From contig NZ_FOVI01000008.1 of the NCBI RefSeq assembly GCF_900115115.1, positions 1 through 64,000 of the forward strand: a stretch of 64,000 bases of DNA, in the 5' to 3' direction. A program made the translations under genes and the position numbers. Position 1 is the stretch's first letter. Each line of letters begins with the position of its first letter. Below are positions 33,523 to 42,562 of the stretch, in pieces. The stretch comes from Paenimyroides ummariense (GTDB lineage Bacteria; Bacteroidota; Bacteroidia; Flavobacteriales; Flavobacteriaceae). The notes beneath the pieces were generated by a model, which was not told the origin of the DNA, searched no databases, and worked only from the letters and a program-made list of their open reading frames with translations.

Positions 33523-34632
33523 ATGAAAAAAATAATCACACTTTGTTTTACATTAACAACAACTTTAATGTTAGCACAAAATACACAACACAGTAAAATA
33601 ATCGACAGTTTATTACAGGCATCGATAAAACAAAATAATATTCCTGCAATGGCAGCCGCTGTAATTAACGGCGATAATGTATTTTACGGAACATCCGGAA
33701 CAATTTCAAACAAAAGCAACGAGGTTGTTACTGATAAAACCTTGTTTCATATAGGATCAAACACCAAAGCGTTTACATCATTTCTGGCATTTCAACAGAT
33801 CGAAAAAGGAAATTTATCGTTAGAAACTACGTTTTTGTCACTTTTCCCTGAGTTGAAAAACGATAAAAACTCGGCATATCATTCCATCACATTAAAAGAT
33901 TTATTGTCGCACAACGCACAAGTTCAACCATTCACAGCAGGTGAGGAATTTCTTTCATTAAAAATAACTGCTAAAACAACCGAATTAAAACGAGTTGAAT
34001 TAGCTCAACAAGTTTTGGCACAACCAACGGTAGAAAAAGGAACTTACTCAAACGCAGGTTATGTTTTGGCAGCGATGATGATTGAAAAATCGACAAAAAA
34101 ATCGTACGAAGATTTATTGGCAGATTTCATGAAGAAACAGAATTGGGATTACAGTTTTGGATTTCCAAACAAAAAAAGTTTAAATAATGCTTGGGGACAT
34201 TGGGTTGAAAACAATGAATTAACAGCCTTACCACCAACACATTCTTATAACTTTGAAGATTTTATGCTTTCGGCAGGCGATTTATCAATGAACATTACCG
34301 ATTATGCTGCATGGTTGCAACTCCATTTAAAAGGATATAATTCTGAAACTGGAATATTAAAACAAGAAAACTTTAAAAAAATGCACTTTGAGGTGGATAA
34401 TTACAGCTATGGTTGGGGAAATGCCGTTCAAGGAAATCAAAAATTAAGTTTTCACGATGGAACCACAGGCACTTTTTACACGCACGCCATTTTAATTCCT
34501 GAAAATAAATTAGGAATCACGATTTTTGCAAACGCTGCCGATGAAAATCATGTAAAAGCAATTTACGAAATGCAACAGCAGTTAATTTCTCAATTAAAAA
34601 AAATAACAAATGGCAATAATAGTAAACCTTGA
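33523..34632 (+). CDS. Secreted serine hydrolase, class C beta-lactamase/penicillin-binding fold
   Basis: A signal peptide (residues 1-18, ending MLAQ) leads a beta-lactamase-family domain. The SxxK motif is SNTK (about residue 82), the YxN motif is YSN in KGTYSNAGY (about residue 183), and HDGTTG is the likely third motif. Such proteins act as D-aminopeptidases, esterases or peptidoglycan hydrolases; true beta-lactamase activity is not implied. It lies between the DUF2975 genes and their likely regulator, and its last seven codons overlap the HTH start. Confidence 0.88.
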   Translation: MKKIITLCFTLTTTLMLAQNTQHSKIIDSLLQASIKQNNIPAMAAAVINGDNVFYGTSGTISNKSNEVVTDKTLFHIGSNTKAFTSFLAFQQIEKGNLSLETTFLSLFPELKNDKNSAYHSITLKDLLSHNAQVQPFTAGEEFLSLKITAKTTELKRVELAQQVLAQPTVEKGTYSNAGYVLAAMMIEKSTKKSYEDLLADFMKKQNWDYSFGFPNKKSLNNAWGHWVENNELTALPPTHSYNFEDFMLSAGDLSMNITDYAAWLQLHLKGYNSETGILKQENFKKMHFEVDNYSYGWGNAVQGNQKLSFHDGTTGTFYTHAILIPENKLGITIFANAADENHVKAIYEMQQQLISQLKKITNGNNSKP

Positions 34633-34822
34633 TGTTATGCTGGCAAAACGCAAAATGCAGTCGCAAGAACTGGCAGACAAAATTGGTATAACAACTGCCA
34701 ACTTATCTATTTTAAAAACAGGTAAAGCCAAAGCCATTCGTTTTTCTACTTTAGAAGCCATTTGCAAAGAACTAAACTGCCAGCCAAGTGATATTTTAGA
34801 GTATATTCCAGATACAGATTAG
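34610..34822 (+). CDS. Small XRE-type HTH regulator
   Basis: A 70-aa stand-alone helix-turn-helix: VNLDVMLAKRKMQSQELADKI, then ITTANLSILKTGKAKAIRFSTLEAICKELNCQPSDILEY. This form (YozG-like) is the standard partner of DUF2975 genes and likely controls this operon. Its start overlaps the serine hydrolase gene by 23 nt. Confidence 0.92.
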   Translation: MAIIVNLDVMLAKRKMQSQELADKIGITTANLSILKTGKAKAIRFSTLEAICKELNCQPSDILEYIPDTD

Positions 34823-34905
34823 TTTCAGATTTTTTATTTTTAAATAACAATTTCTGACTTTAAAATCATCTGTAAATTATTATCTTTAAAAGAAAGAAAT
34901 TCTAA

Positions 34906-35601
34906 ATGTTTAAAGAAAACCAAAAGCTGCATATTCCTGAAAATGATACTATAATCTGGAAGTATTTAGATCTTTCTAAATTTCTGGATTTATTGCTGTC
35001 TAAGCGTATGTTTATGGCTCGATCTGATAAGTTTGAGGACCAGTTTGAAGGAACTTTTAGTGAACCAACGTACGAAGAAATTAAAAAACTGTTAGCAGAT
35101 AATCCGGAATATTTAGATGCTTACAAATCAAAACGAAAGAACATTGTTATAAGCAGTTGGCATGCTAATTCGTACGAAAGTTATGCTATGTGGCAGGTTT
35201 TCACAAAGAACAACGAAGGTTTGGCGATACAATCAACTATTGGTAGTTTAAAAAAAGCGTTGATTGAACCAAGAGCCGATCAGTTTATTGGCGAGGTAAA
35301 TTATATCGACTATAAAAAAGAACACATTCCGTTTGATGATGATTTTTTCCCATTTCTTTTCAAACGAAAAAGTTTTCAGTACGAACACGAAGTCCGAGTA
35401 ATTACCGATGTTACCCATTTAGATCTTCACGTAAACGAAGGTGTTAAGGTGTTGATTGATGTAAACGAAATGATTGAACGCTTGTATATTCATCCAAAAT
35501 CAGAAAACTGGTACAAAAAATTGGTGATTGAAGTTGTTGAACGTTTAGGTTTTGAATTTTTAATTGAAAAATCTGATTTAGAAAGTGATATTTTAATTTA
35601 A
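34906..35601 (+). CDS. DUF2971 domain protein
   Basis: The DUF2971 domain is recognised by IWKYLDLSKFLDLLLSKRMF with SDKFEDQFEG, by ISSWHANSYESYAMWQVF, and by FKRKSFQYEHEVRVI. There is no signal peptide. The function is unknown; the family occurs in some mobile or defence-like settings, but nothing here supports that for this copy. The VOC gene follows after 5 nt. Confidence 0.85.
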   Translation: MFKENQKLHIPENDTIIWKYLDLSKFLDLLLSKRMFMARSDKFEDQFEGTFSEPTYEEIKKLLADNPEYLDAYKSKRKNIVISSWHANSYESYAMWQVFTKNNEGLAIQSTIGSLKKALIEPRADQFIGEVNYIDYKKEHIPFDDDFFPFLFKRKSFQYEHEVRVITDVTHLDLHVNEGVKVLIDVNEMIERLYIHPKSENWYKKLVIEVVERLGFEFLIEKSDLESDILI

Positions 35602-35606
35602 TTGAT

Positions 35607-35966
35607 ATGAATTTTAAAAGATTAACCCCGATACTTTACACAGAAAATATAACTGAAACCATAAAATTTTATACCGAAGTTTTGGGTTTTACTTGTGCCG
35701 AATTTAATGAAGACTGGCAATGGACTTCTTTGCATAAAAACGCAATTGAAATTATGCTATCGAAACCAAATACTCACATAAAGTTTGATAAAATTGGTTT
35801 TACAGGATCATTCTATTTTGAAGTTGAAAACGCAGAAGAATTTTGGAACATCTTAAAAAATTCTGTTGAAATTGTATATCCTTTAGAAACTTTTGAATGG
35901 GGAATGATGGAATTTGCCATTAAAGACAATAACGGTTATATTTTACAATTCGGATCGAAAATTTAA
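35607..35966 (+). CDS. VOC family (glyoxalase/bleomycin-resistance fold) protein
   Basis: A 119-aa vicinal-oxygen-chelate protein: LTPILYTENITETIKFYTEVLGF at the start, IEIMLSKPNTH in the middle, and EFAIKDNNGYILQFG at the end with the second-half Glu. The substrate is unknown. Its TAA overlaps the stop codon of the convergent haemoglobin gene, sharing the TTTAAA sequence at 35962-35967. Confidence 0.88.
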   Translation: MNFKRLTPILYTENITETIKFYTEVLGFTCAEFNEDWQWTSLHKNAIEIMLSKPNTHIKFDKIGFTGSFYFEVENAEEFWNILKNSVEIVYPLETFEWGMMEFAIKDNNGYILQFGSKI

Positions 35967-36355
35967 ACCTTTTTTGAACGCGCTTGAACCATATTTACAA
36001 AGAAAACGGTTTGCATTTTGCGTGCTTTAAACTTCAATACTTCCTTATTAGATCCTTCAAAAAGTTCATCTAAAGTCTGCATCCAATAAAAAAGCCAAGT
36101 TCCAAAATTGTGTGCCGTTACATTGTGGTTCGTTTCGGCATCAACCTTATTATGTGCTTCAATCGGGTTTCCTTTATATTTTTGAACTCCGAAAACATGC
36201 TGTTCCCAAAAATCGGTAATCTTTTGTAGATGAGGTTCCCAATCGGTAATTATCGAATTAAAAATCGGACCAATTTCTTCATCCTTTCGTACTTTATCAT
36301 AAAAAGTTCGAACCAGTTTTTCTAAATCATCCCTGCTTTCAACATCGTGTTTCAT
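35963..36355 (-). CDS. Group III truncated haemoglobin
   Basis: A 130-aa truncated globin: LEKLVRTFYDKVRKDEEIGPIF, ITDFWEQHVFGVQKYKGNP, EAHNKV, and HNFGTWLFYWMQTLDELFEG. The proximal His is probably in TAHNFGTW. Group III globins may handle oxygen, nitric oxide or peroxides; the role here is unknown. It is transcribed towards the VOC gene, with overlapping stops. Confidence 0.9.
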   Translation of the reverse strand: MKHDVESRDDLEKLVRTFYDKVRKDEEIGPIFNSIITDWEPHLQKITDFWEQHVFGVQKYKGNPIEAHNKVDAETNHNVTAHNFGTWLFYWMQTLDELFEGSNKEVLKFKARKMQTVFFVNMVQARSKKV

Positions 36356-36454
36356 TGCGTAAATAAGTTTCTATAAATTTACAAAGTATTTAAATTAAAA
36401 TGGTTTATATTTTTATAAAATAGTTATTTTTGCAAACAAATTAAACTTAAAAAA

Positions 36455-36874
36455 ATGGCAGGTACAAGAACATTTACAATGATTAAGCCAGACGCTGTAG
36501 AAGCTGGAAGTATTGGTGGGATATTAAATATGATTGCTGAAGGTGGTTTCAGAATCGTTGCAATGAAATTAACGCAATTAACAGTTGCTGATGCTAAGAA
36601 ATTTTACGAAGTTCATGCAGAGCGTCCGTTTTATGGTGAATTAGTAGAGTTCATGTCAAGAGGACCAATCGTTGCTGCTATCTTAGAAAAAGAGAACGCT
36701 GTGGAGGATTTCCGTACATTAATTGGTGCTACAAACCCAGCTGATGCTGCAGAAGGAACAATCCGTAAAAAATATGCAAAATCAATTGGTGAAAATGCAG
36801 TTCACGGTTCAGATTCTGACGAAAATGCTGAAATTGAAGCAGCTTTCCACTTTGCAGGAAGAGAGCAGTTTTAA
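36455..36874 (+). CDS. ndk: Nucleoside-diphosphate kinase
   Basis: Ndk moves phosphate between nucleoside di- and triphosphates through a phosphohistidine. The motif [12 protein letters not shown] holds the active His (about residue 115), and [16 protein letters not shown] is at the N-terminus. The length of 139 aa is normal. A TATTTTTG box lies at 36425-36432, and a strong terminator follows. Confidence 0.97.
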   Translation: MAGTRTFTMIKPDAVEAGSIGGILNMIAEGGFRIVAMKLTQLTVADAKKFYEVHAERPFYGELVEFMSRGPIVAAILEKENAVEDFRTLIGATNPADAAEGTIRKKYAKSIGENAVHGSDSDENAEIEAAFHFAGREQF

Positions 36875-36893
36875 TCAACTGATACAGATATTT

Positions 36894-36920
36894 AAAATCC
36901 ACCCGATAAAGGTGGATTTT
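36894..36920 (+). terminator. Terminator of ndk
   Basis: A 10-bp stem (AAAATCCACC with GGTGGATTTT) with a 7-nt loop is followed by further T residues, 20 nt past the ndk stop. Confidence 0.88.
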
Positions 36921-36982
36921 TTTATTTTATTAAATTTAACTATATTCGTAATTCTTAAATTTTAACTTAAAACAAAAACCTT

Positions 36983-37468
36983 ATGAAAAAAGTCGGTATT
37001 TTAATATTCATGGCAGTATTGGGTTTCACTTCTTTAACAGCCTGCTCGTCAGATGACAGCACCGCTCCGGTAGTTGAACAAGAAAAAAATCATTTATTAG
37101 GAAAATGGAATGCGACATCTACACACATGAAAATAGAAATGGATGGCGAAATTCTTATTGATAATTTAGATGAAGAAGAAGGTTCTATGTACGGAAGAAC
37201 TCATCAATATGAATTTAAAGCAGATAATATTGTTGAATATTACATTTATAGCCCGGCATCTGGATCTAATGAAGCTATTGAAAGAAGAGGTACTACAACT
37301 TATGAGCGTAAAGGCAATCAATTGATTCTTAAAAATTATTTTCCAGAATCTTATACTATTTTAGTATCAGAAGAAAACAAATTGCATTTATACAGCATGT
37401 TTGAAGTAGAATCTGAAGGTAGTTATATAAAATCTGAAAGTATTGACAAATTCGAAAGAATAAAATAA
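36983..37468 (+). CDS. Lipocalin-like lipoprotein
   Basis: A lipoprotein signal peptide ends in SLTAC (cysteine about residue 21), followed by a Ser/Asp spacer and a domain starting LLGKWNATSTHM. It shows the repeating strand pattern of small Bacteroidota lipocalin-like lipoproteins (QYEFKADNIVEYY, TTYERKGNQLILK). The ligand is unknown. Confidence 0.75.
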   Translation: MKKVGILIFMAVLGFTSLTACSSDDSTAPVVEQEKNHLLGKWNATSTHMKIEMDGEILIDNLDEEEGSMYGRTHQYEFKADNIVEYYIYSPASGSNEAIERRGTTTYERKGNQLILKNYFPESYTILVSEENKLHLYSMFEVESEGSYIKSESIDKFERIK

Positions 37469-37473
37469 TTAAT

Positions 37474-37501
37474 AAAAAATCCCGATTACTCGGGATTTTT
37501 T
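37474..37501 (+). terminator. Terminator of the lipocalin-like gene
   Basis: An 11-bp stem (AAAAAATCCCG with CGGGATTTTTT) and a 6-nt loop lie 5 nt past the stop. Confidence 0.88.
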
Positions 37502-37584
37502 CATTTTCAAATTCTTTATAAAAAGTGGTATTAACCTTAAAAAAATTGTCGATTAAAACGCTGGCACCTTCTAAATTTTGTAGT

Positions 37585-38628
37585 TCAAACCAACGCACTA
37601 ATCGTTTCTCTTCTTAGAACTTTACCTGTTGGGGTTTCTTTAAATTTTTCTACAAAAATTGTCTCTCTGGGTTTTTCAAATTTATCCAGACTTCCAAAAG
37701 CTTCGGGTAATAAAGTATAAGGTTCGTGTTCAATTACCAAAACCAACTTTTGTCCTAATTCGGCATCTTCTTTTCCAATCACGTAAAATCGGTAAGGAAT
37801 ATAATCAGAAAGCTTTTGTTCTATTTTTTCGGGAACCAATTTTACTCCGCCGCTGTTTACCAAATTATCATATCTGCCAATCCAAGCAAACTGAATATCG
37901 TTTGGCATTTCTACCAGATCATTTGTAACAATTAAATGATTTGAAACCAACGGAGCTTCAATTACCAAACAACCGCGTTCGTCTTGTGAAATATTGGCAT
38001 GTGGTAAAACGGTAAAATAATTTTCACTAATACGCTTTGCAGCAATATGTGTAATAGTCTCGGTCATACCGTAAGTTTCGTACACATTTACCATCATTTC
38101 GTTTAAAATATCTTTTGTACGATCATTCAATTTGGCTCCGCCTACAATGAGTGTTTTACATTGTTCGATCTGCGTTATTGAATTATGTACCTGCAACGGA
38201 ACCATCGCTACGAAATCGTAAATTTTATCGTTATTTCTTAAAGGTTCTTTGGTAGGATTTACAAAATCAAGCTCCAAGCCTAAAACAACTGCTCGAATAA
38301 ACATCATCTTACCTGCAATATAATGTGTTGGTAAACAAAGTAATGCTTTATCTTTTGGTTGTAATTTAAAAAATTCGCCAGTTGCCAAAGCCGATGCTTC
38401 CATGGCTTCTTTACTCAGTTTTACCTCTTTAGGCTTGCCGGTTGTACCCGAAGTTGTTAAGGTTATATAATCGTAATCATCAAACCACTGCAAAATTAAA
38501 TTTCCCAGATCTTTTTCGTGCGCTTCACCATCACGTATCAAGGTAATTGCCAATTCGCTGATGCTCTCTTTATTGTAAGTGTGTCCATTAAGTTTAAAAT
38601 CGGGATGTATACAAAGCTTCTTTTCCAT
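37585..38628 (-). CDS. menE: o-Succinylbenzoate--CoA ligase-like AMP-binding protein
   Basis: A short acyl-CoA synthetase: LTTSGTTGKPKEVKLSK as the nucleotide loop, TYGMTETITHIA, AWIGRYDNLVNSGGVKLVP, and the C-terminal Lys in ETPTGKVLRRE. At 347 aa it lacks much of the usual N-terminal region, as is typical for Bacteroidota MenE of the menaquinone pathway. No other men genes are in the window, so menE is the likely but not proven assignment. The CPBP protease gene lies 2 nt upstream on the same strand. Confidence 0.82.
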   Translation of the reverse strand: MEKKLCIHPDFKLNGHTYNKESISELAITLIRDGEAHEKDLGNLILQWFDDYDYITLTTSGTTGKPKEVKLSKEAMEASALATGEFFKLQPKDKALLCLPTHYIAGKMMFIRAVVLGLELDFVNPTKEPLRNNDKIYDFVAMVPLQVHNSITQIEQCKTLIVGGAKLNDRTKDILNEMMVNVYETYGMTETITHIAAKRISENYFTVLPHANISQDERGCLVIEAPLVSNHLIVTNDLVEMPNDIQFAWIGRYDNLVNSGGVKLVPEKIEQKLSDYIPYRFYVIGKEDAELGQKLVLVIEHEPYTLLPEAFGSLDKFEKPRETIFVEKFKETPTGKVLRRETISALV

Positions 38629-38630
38629 AA

Positions 38631-39515
38631 TTAAACAGATTTAAATAATTTTTGTTTCCAATTTGCCCAATTGTACTTTTTTGAAAAAATGTATAACAAG
38701 ATAGGAAAAATTATGAATACCTGTATCAATAATTCATAAATATTTGAATCGGCGGTTGTAATAAAAAGTGCATCGGTCTGGAAAACAGCGGAATCAGACG
38801 TTATCAACAATGCACCCAAAAGATTATTTGCTGCATGAAATCCCAATGCCAATTCCAAACCATCATCCATCAATGTCATAATTCCCAAAAGTAAACCGCA
38901 ACCAATGTAAAAAATCATAACGGTTAAGCCCATGCTTGAAACTTCGGGGTTGCTTAAATGCATCAATCCAAAAATTACCGATGTTGCAACCAACGCCACT
39001 CCCCTATTTTTTGACAGATACGCTGTAAACTGCATAAAATATCCGCGGAAAAAATATTCTTCGAAACTAGTTTGTATCGGAATAAAAATTAATGCAATAA
39101 AAAGCAACGGCAAAAATGCTTTTAAATTAAACTGAAACTGAAAACTATCTGGATCTATAAAATATCCTACAGAAAGTACGATTAAGTTTATGCCTGCCCA
39201 AACGCCAAACGAGAAAAAAAAGCGACTCCAATCGATCTTTTCGCGAGCGGTTGTTAGCTTTGTAATAGAATATCTGTGGATAAATTTCCACCATAAAAAC
39301 AATAATGCCAGAAAAAATACAAACGGAACCACAAACGTAAAAAAAGTAAAATTTTTGCCCCATTGATCTATAGAATCCTGAATCATTGTGCTTGAATCTA
39401 AATTCATTAAGCTTGATACAATAATGTTTAATGCCATAAAACCAAGAAAGCAAACTACAAACGGCAGGTATTTTAAAATGCTTGAAGAATCTCTGTTGAA
39501 TTGTTCTAAATACAT
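38631..39515 (-). CDS. CPBP family intramembrane glutamic protease
   Basis: The EExxxR motif (SFEEYFFRGYFMQ), the second motif FGLMHLSN and the third HAANNLLGA mark an ABI/CPBP intramembrane protease with about eight helices. The family includes prenyl endopeptidases and enzymes of bacteriocin self-immunity, but no such cluster is seen here. It is co-transcribed with menE, a frequent arrangement in Flavobacteria. Confidence 0.9.
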   Translation of the reverse strand: MYLEQFNRDSSSILKYLPFVVCFLGFMALNIIVSSLMNLDSSTMIQDSIDQWGKNFTFFTFVVPFVFFLALLFLWWKFIHRYSITKLTTAREKIDWSRFFFSFGVWAGINLIVLSVGYFIDPDSFQFQFNLKAFLPLLFIALIFIPIQTSFEEYFFRGYFMQFTAYLSKNRGVALVATSVIFGLMHLSNPEVSSMGLTVMIFYIGCGLLLGIMTLMDDGLELALGFHAANNLLGALLITSDSAVFQTDALFITTADSNIYELLIQVFIIFPILLYIFSKKYNWANWKQKLFKSV

Positions 39516-39575
39516 AAATCGCTAATTTTTATCTACGAAGTTAACTAAATTTGTAAAAGAAAATAACAGCTAAAA

Positions 39576-39917
39576 ATGATTAAAATCTACCATAACCCAA
39601 AATGCAGCAAATCACGTGAAGGACTTAGTATACTGCAAGATTTAAACAAAGAAATCGAAATTATAAACTACATAAACAATCCGTTAACTGTTAGCGAATT
39701 AAAAAATATTATTAAACTTTTAGGCATAAAACCTATTGAATTGGTGCGTGTAAAAGAAGCTATCTGGAAAGAAAATTTCAAGGATAAAAATTTAACCGAT
39801 GAGGAAATTATCGAAGCCATGGTGGCAAATCCAAAGCTAATTGAACGACCAATTGTTGTAAACGGTAACAAAGCGGTTATTGCAAGACCGATTGAAAAAA
39901 TCGACGAAATCTTATAA
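39576..39917 (+). CDS. ArsC-family reductase
   Basis: A glutaredoxin-dependent arsenate reductase-type protein: YHNPKCSKSREGLSILQ with a single active cysteine, the RVKEAIWKE stretch, and NPKLIERPIVVNGNKAVIARP. At 113 aa it is the usual length. Whether it reduces arsenate or acts as a Spx/YffB relative is open, but the RPIVV motif favours ArsC. A TAAATTTG box lies at 39546-39553. Confidence 0.88.
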   Translation: MIKIYHNPKCSKSREGLSILQDLNKEIEIINYINNPLTVSELKNIIKLLGIKPIELVRVKEAIWKENFKDKNLTDEEIIEAMVANPKLIERPIVVNGNKAVIARPIEKIDEIL

Positions 39918-40017
39918 TTCACCGCATTTTTAAGACCATTTAACAATTAATTTAGAATTAATGTTTAAAGTGGTGTTACTTTTGTGGAACAAAGAAATAG
40001 AAAGTAAAAGATAATAT

Positions 40018-42480
40018 ATGAAAGCAATAAATTACGTTTATTTTACCGTTTTTGCTTTAGCCACTTCTGCTGCATATTCTCAAGAAAAAGATCAGGTTTT
40101 CGTTACCGGAACCATTGTAGAAAAAAGCAGCAATACGCCCCTTGAATACGCAAGTATTACTATTGAAAGTACTACCGATGCAAATAATATTACGGGTGAT
40201 ATGAGCGATGGTTCGGGTAAATTTAATATTCCTGTTACGCCAGACACCTACCAAATTCGTATTGAATATTTGGGTTACAAAACCTTTATTATTGATGCAA
40301 AAGAAATTACTTCTACACTTGATTTAGGGACGATAAAAATTGAAGGCGATGCCGAAGTTTTAGAAGGCGTTGTTATTGAAACACAGCGTGCTGCCGTTGA
40401 ACTTAAGTTAGACAAACGTATTTACAACGTAGGGGACAATGCCATTGTTAAAGGTGGAAATGCCAGCGATGTGTTAGATAATATTCCGTCTGTTGAAGTA
40501 GATTCGGAAGGAAACGTAAGTTTGCGTGGAAACGAATCAGTTAAAGTTTTGATTGATGGAAAACCATCGGGAATGGCTGCTAATATTGGTGATGCGTTGA
40601 AAATGATTCCATCAGAATCTTTAGATCGTGTGGAAGTTATTACAAATCCGTCTGCACGTTACGAAGCCGAAGGCGGTGCCGGAATCATTAACATCATCCT
40701 TAAAAAAGGAAGCAATGCGGGTATCAACGGAAGTGTAACTGCAAATGTGGGCGATCCTACAAGTTACGGTGCAAATGCAACGGTTAACTACCGCGAAGAT
40801 AAATTCAACTTATATTCAAGCCTTGGTTATGCTAAAAATAAAACCTTTGGAAACTCGTTAAACGAATCGCAGTATTTCGATGAAAACGGAAATACATCAA
40901 GCTTTGTTGACGAATATTCTAAAAGCACCCGCGAGCGTGAAAGCATCAACGGAAACATTGGTATCGATTATAATTTAACCGATAAATTAACGTGGACTAA
41001 TAATTTAACCTACCGAAAAAGTACCGGAGATAATCCGCGAACGCTGAACTATTCTAATTACGATGCCGGCAGAAATTTATTATACAGAAATGTTCGCCAG
41101 ACCGAAGAAGACGATTTTAAAGAAAGTGTAGAGTACAATACCGATTTTACTTATAAGTTCAACGAAAGCGGACATCAATTGTTTGTTTCGGGAAGTATCA
41201 ACAAAAACCGCGATATCGAAGATTCGGCAATTACAACAACGAATGAGGCAAATGCTGTTTTGGCGCAAGATGTTACCAGAGCAACCGAAAACGAATTACG
41301 ACATATTGCCCGCGTAGATTACGTGTTACCTTTCAATGAAAATAGTCAGTTTGAAGCCGGATATTTAGGAAATTTCAACGATTTAAATACCAAATTCAAC
41401 ATAAATACTTTAAACGAAGATGGCGATTTAGAGCCGAACGATTTGTTTAGAAACGATTTACAGTATAAAGAACAAGTTCACGCTTTTTACACTCAATTTG
41501 GCAATAAGTTGAACAAATTCAGCTATATGTTAGGTTTACGTTGGGAATATACCGAAATTGATGTTAACCAAATGACAACCATGGATTTCAACAAGAAAAA
41601 GTACAATAACTTTTTCCCTAGTGCTTTTATTAATTACGAATTCAGCGACACCGAAAACGTTACGGCAAGTTACAGCCGACGTGTACGCAGACCTCGCGGA
41701 CGTATGTTGAATCCAATTTCAAATTATTCAAGTTCGATCAATTTCTTCATGGGTAACCCAGATTTAGATCCTTCGTTCACAAATGCAATCGATTTAGGAT
41801 ACATGAAACGAATTGGTCGTCTTACATTAAACACCTCGTTATATTTCAACCATACTACCGATGCTACGCAGTTTGTACGCAGAGTTGATGGTGTAAACGA
41901 AGAAGGAATTCCTATAACTATCAGCGGGCCAATTAATTTAGCTACCGAATACCGTTATGGTTTAGAATTGAACGCCAATTACAGTCCGTTGCGTTGGTGG
42001 CGTATTAATGCCAACGCCAACTTGTTCCAGGTTTCAACACGCGGCGATTATTCGTATGTTGATTTTGAAGGAACTACACAAACTCAGAATTTCGATAATG
42101 ATGCCTTTACATGGAACGGTAGAATTAACTCTACCATTACCTTACCTGCAAAAATTAACTGGCAAGCAAATTTTATGTACAGCGGCGGACAAAAAACGGC
42201 ACAAGGTAAAATTTTAGGTGTAGGATCATTAAATACGGCATTAAGCAAAGATGTTTTAAAAGATAAAGGTACAATTGCCTTAAACGTTCAGGATGTATTT
42301 AATTCGAGAAAACGTATTATGGAAACCAATATTGCACAAGTAAATTCTTATGCCGAAATGCAATGGAGAGAACGTACTATAAACTTATCGTTTACGTACC
42401 GTTTTAACCAAACCAAAACAGACCGACAAAAAGATCAAAAAAGACAATCGTCGTCTGAAGATATGGATGAAATGATGTAA
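40018..42480 (+). CDS. TonB-dependent receptor-like outer-membrane protein
   Basis: Signal peptide (residues 1-21), then a carboxypeptidase-regulatory-like domain (VTGTIVEKSSNTPLEYASI, residues 25-110), a plug domain (GNASDVLDNIPSVEVDSEGN, residues 130-240), and a long outer-membrane beta-barrel (residues 250-800). It is 820 aa and belongs to the OMP_b-brl_3 group of receptors. No TonB box or SusD partner is evident, so the ligand is unknown. A TACTTTTG box lies at 39977-39984, and a terminator follows. Confidence 0.88.
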   Translation: MKAINYVYFTVFALATSAAYSQEKDQVFVTGTIVEKSSNTPLEYASITIESTTDANNITGDMSDGSGKFNIPVTPDTYQIRIEYLGYKTFIIDAKEITSTLDLGTIKIEGDAEVLEGVVIETQRAAVELKLDKRIYNVGDNAIVKGGNASDVLDNIPSVEVDSEGNVSLRGNESVKVLIDGKPSGMAANIGDALKMIPSESLDRVEVITNPSARYEAEGGAGIINIILKKGSNAGINGSVTANVGDPTSYGANATVNYREDKFNLYSSLGYAKNKTFGNSLNESQYFDENGNTSSFVDEYSKSTRERESINGNIGIDYNLTDKLTWTNNLTYRKSTGDNPRTLNYSNYDAGRNLLYRNVRQTEEDDFKESVEYNTDFTYKFNESGHQLFVSGSINKNRDIEDSAITTTNEANAVLAQDVTRATENELRHIARVDYVLPFNENSQFEAGYLGNFNDLNTKFNINTLNEDGDLEPNDLFRNDLQYKEQVHAFYTQFGNKLNKFSYMLGLRWEYTEIDVNQMTTMDFNKKKYNNFFPSAFINYEFSDTENVTASYSRRVRRPRGRMLNPISNYSSSINFFMGNPDLDPSFTNAIDLGYMKRIGRLTLNTSLYFNHTTDATQFVRRVDGVNEEGIPITISGPINLATEYRYGLELNANYSPLRWWRINANANLFQVSTRGDYSYVDFEGTTQTQNFDNDAFTWNGRINSTITLPAKINWQANFMYSGGQKTAQGKILGVGSLNTALSKDVLKDKGTIALNVQDVFNSRKRIMETNIAQVNSYAEMQWRERTINLSFTYRFNQTKTDRQKDQKRQSSSEDMDEMM

Positions 42481-42501
42481 AATCTAAAGTATTATAAAAA
42501 G

Positions 42502-42528
42502 AGTCTGAAGGAAAAAAATCTTCAGGCT
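42502..42528 (+). terminator. Terminator of the TonB-type receptor gene
   Basis: A 9-bp stem with one G-T pair (AGTCTGAAG with CTTCAGGCT) lies 20 nt past the stop. It is followed by TTTTTT. Confidence 0.82.
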
Positions 42529-42562
42529 TTTTTGTTCAATCATTAAATTAAGACCCAACATT

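Noticed and set aside
33523..34632. Beta-lactamase resistance gene
   Set aside because: The SxxK and YxN motifs fit the wide serine-hydrolase family, but nothing specific to true class C beta-lactamases was seen, and the context is a membrane operon.
34906..35601. Defence-system gene based on the DUF2971 domain
   Set aside because: No nuclease, reverse transcriptase or other defence partner is adjacent; the neighbour is a VOC protein.
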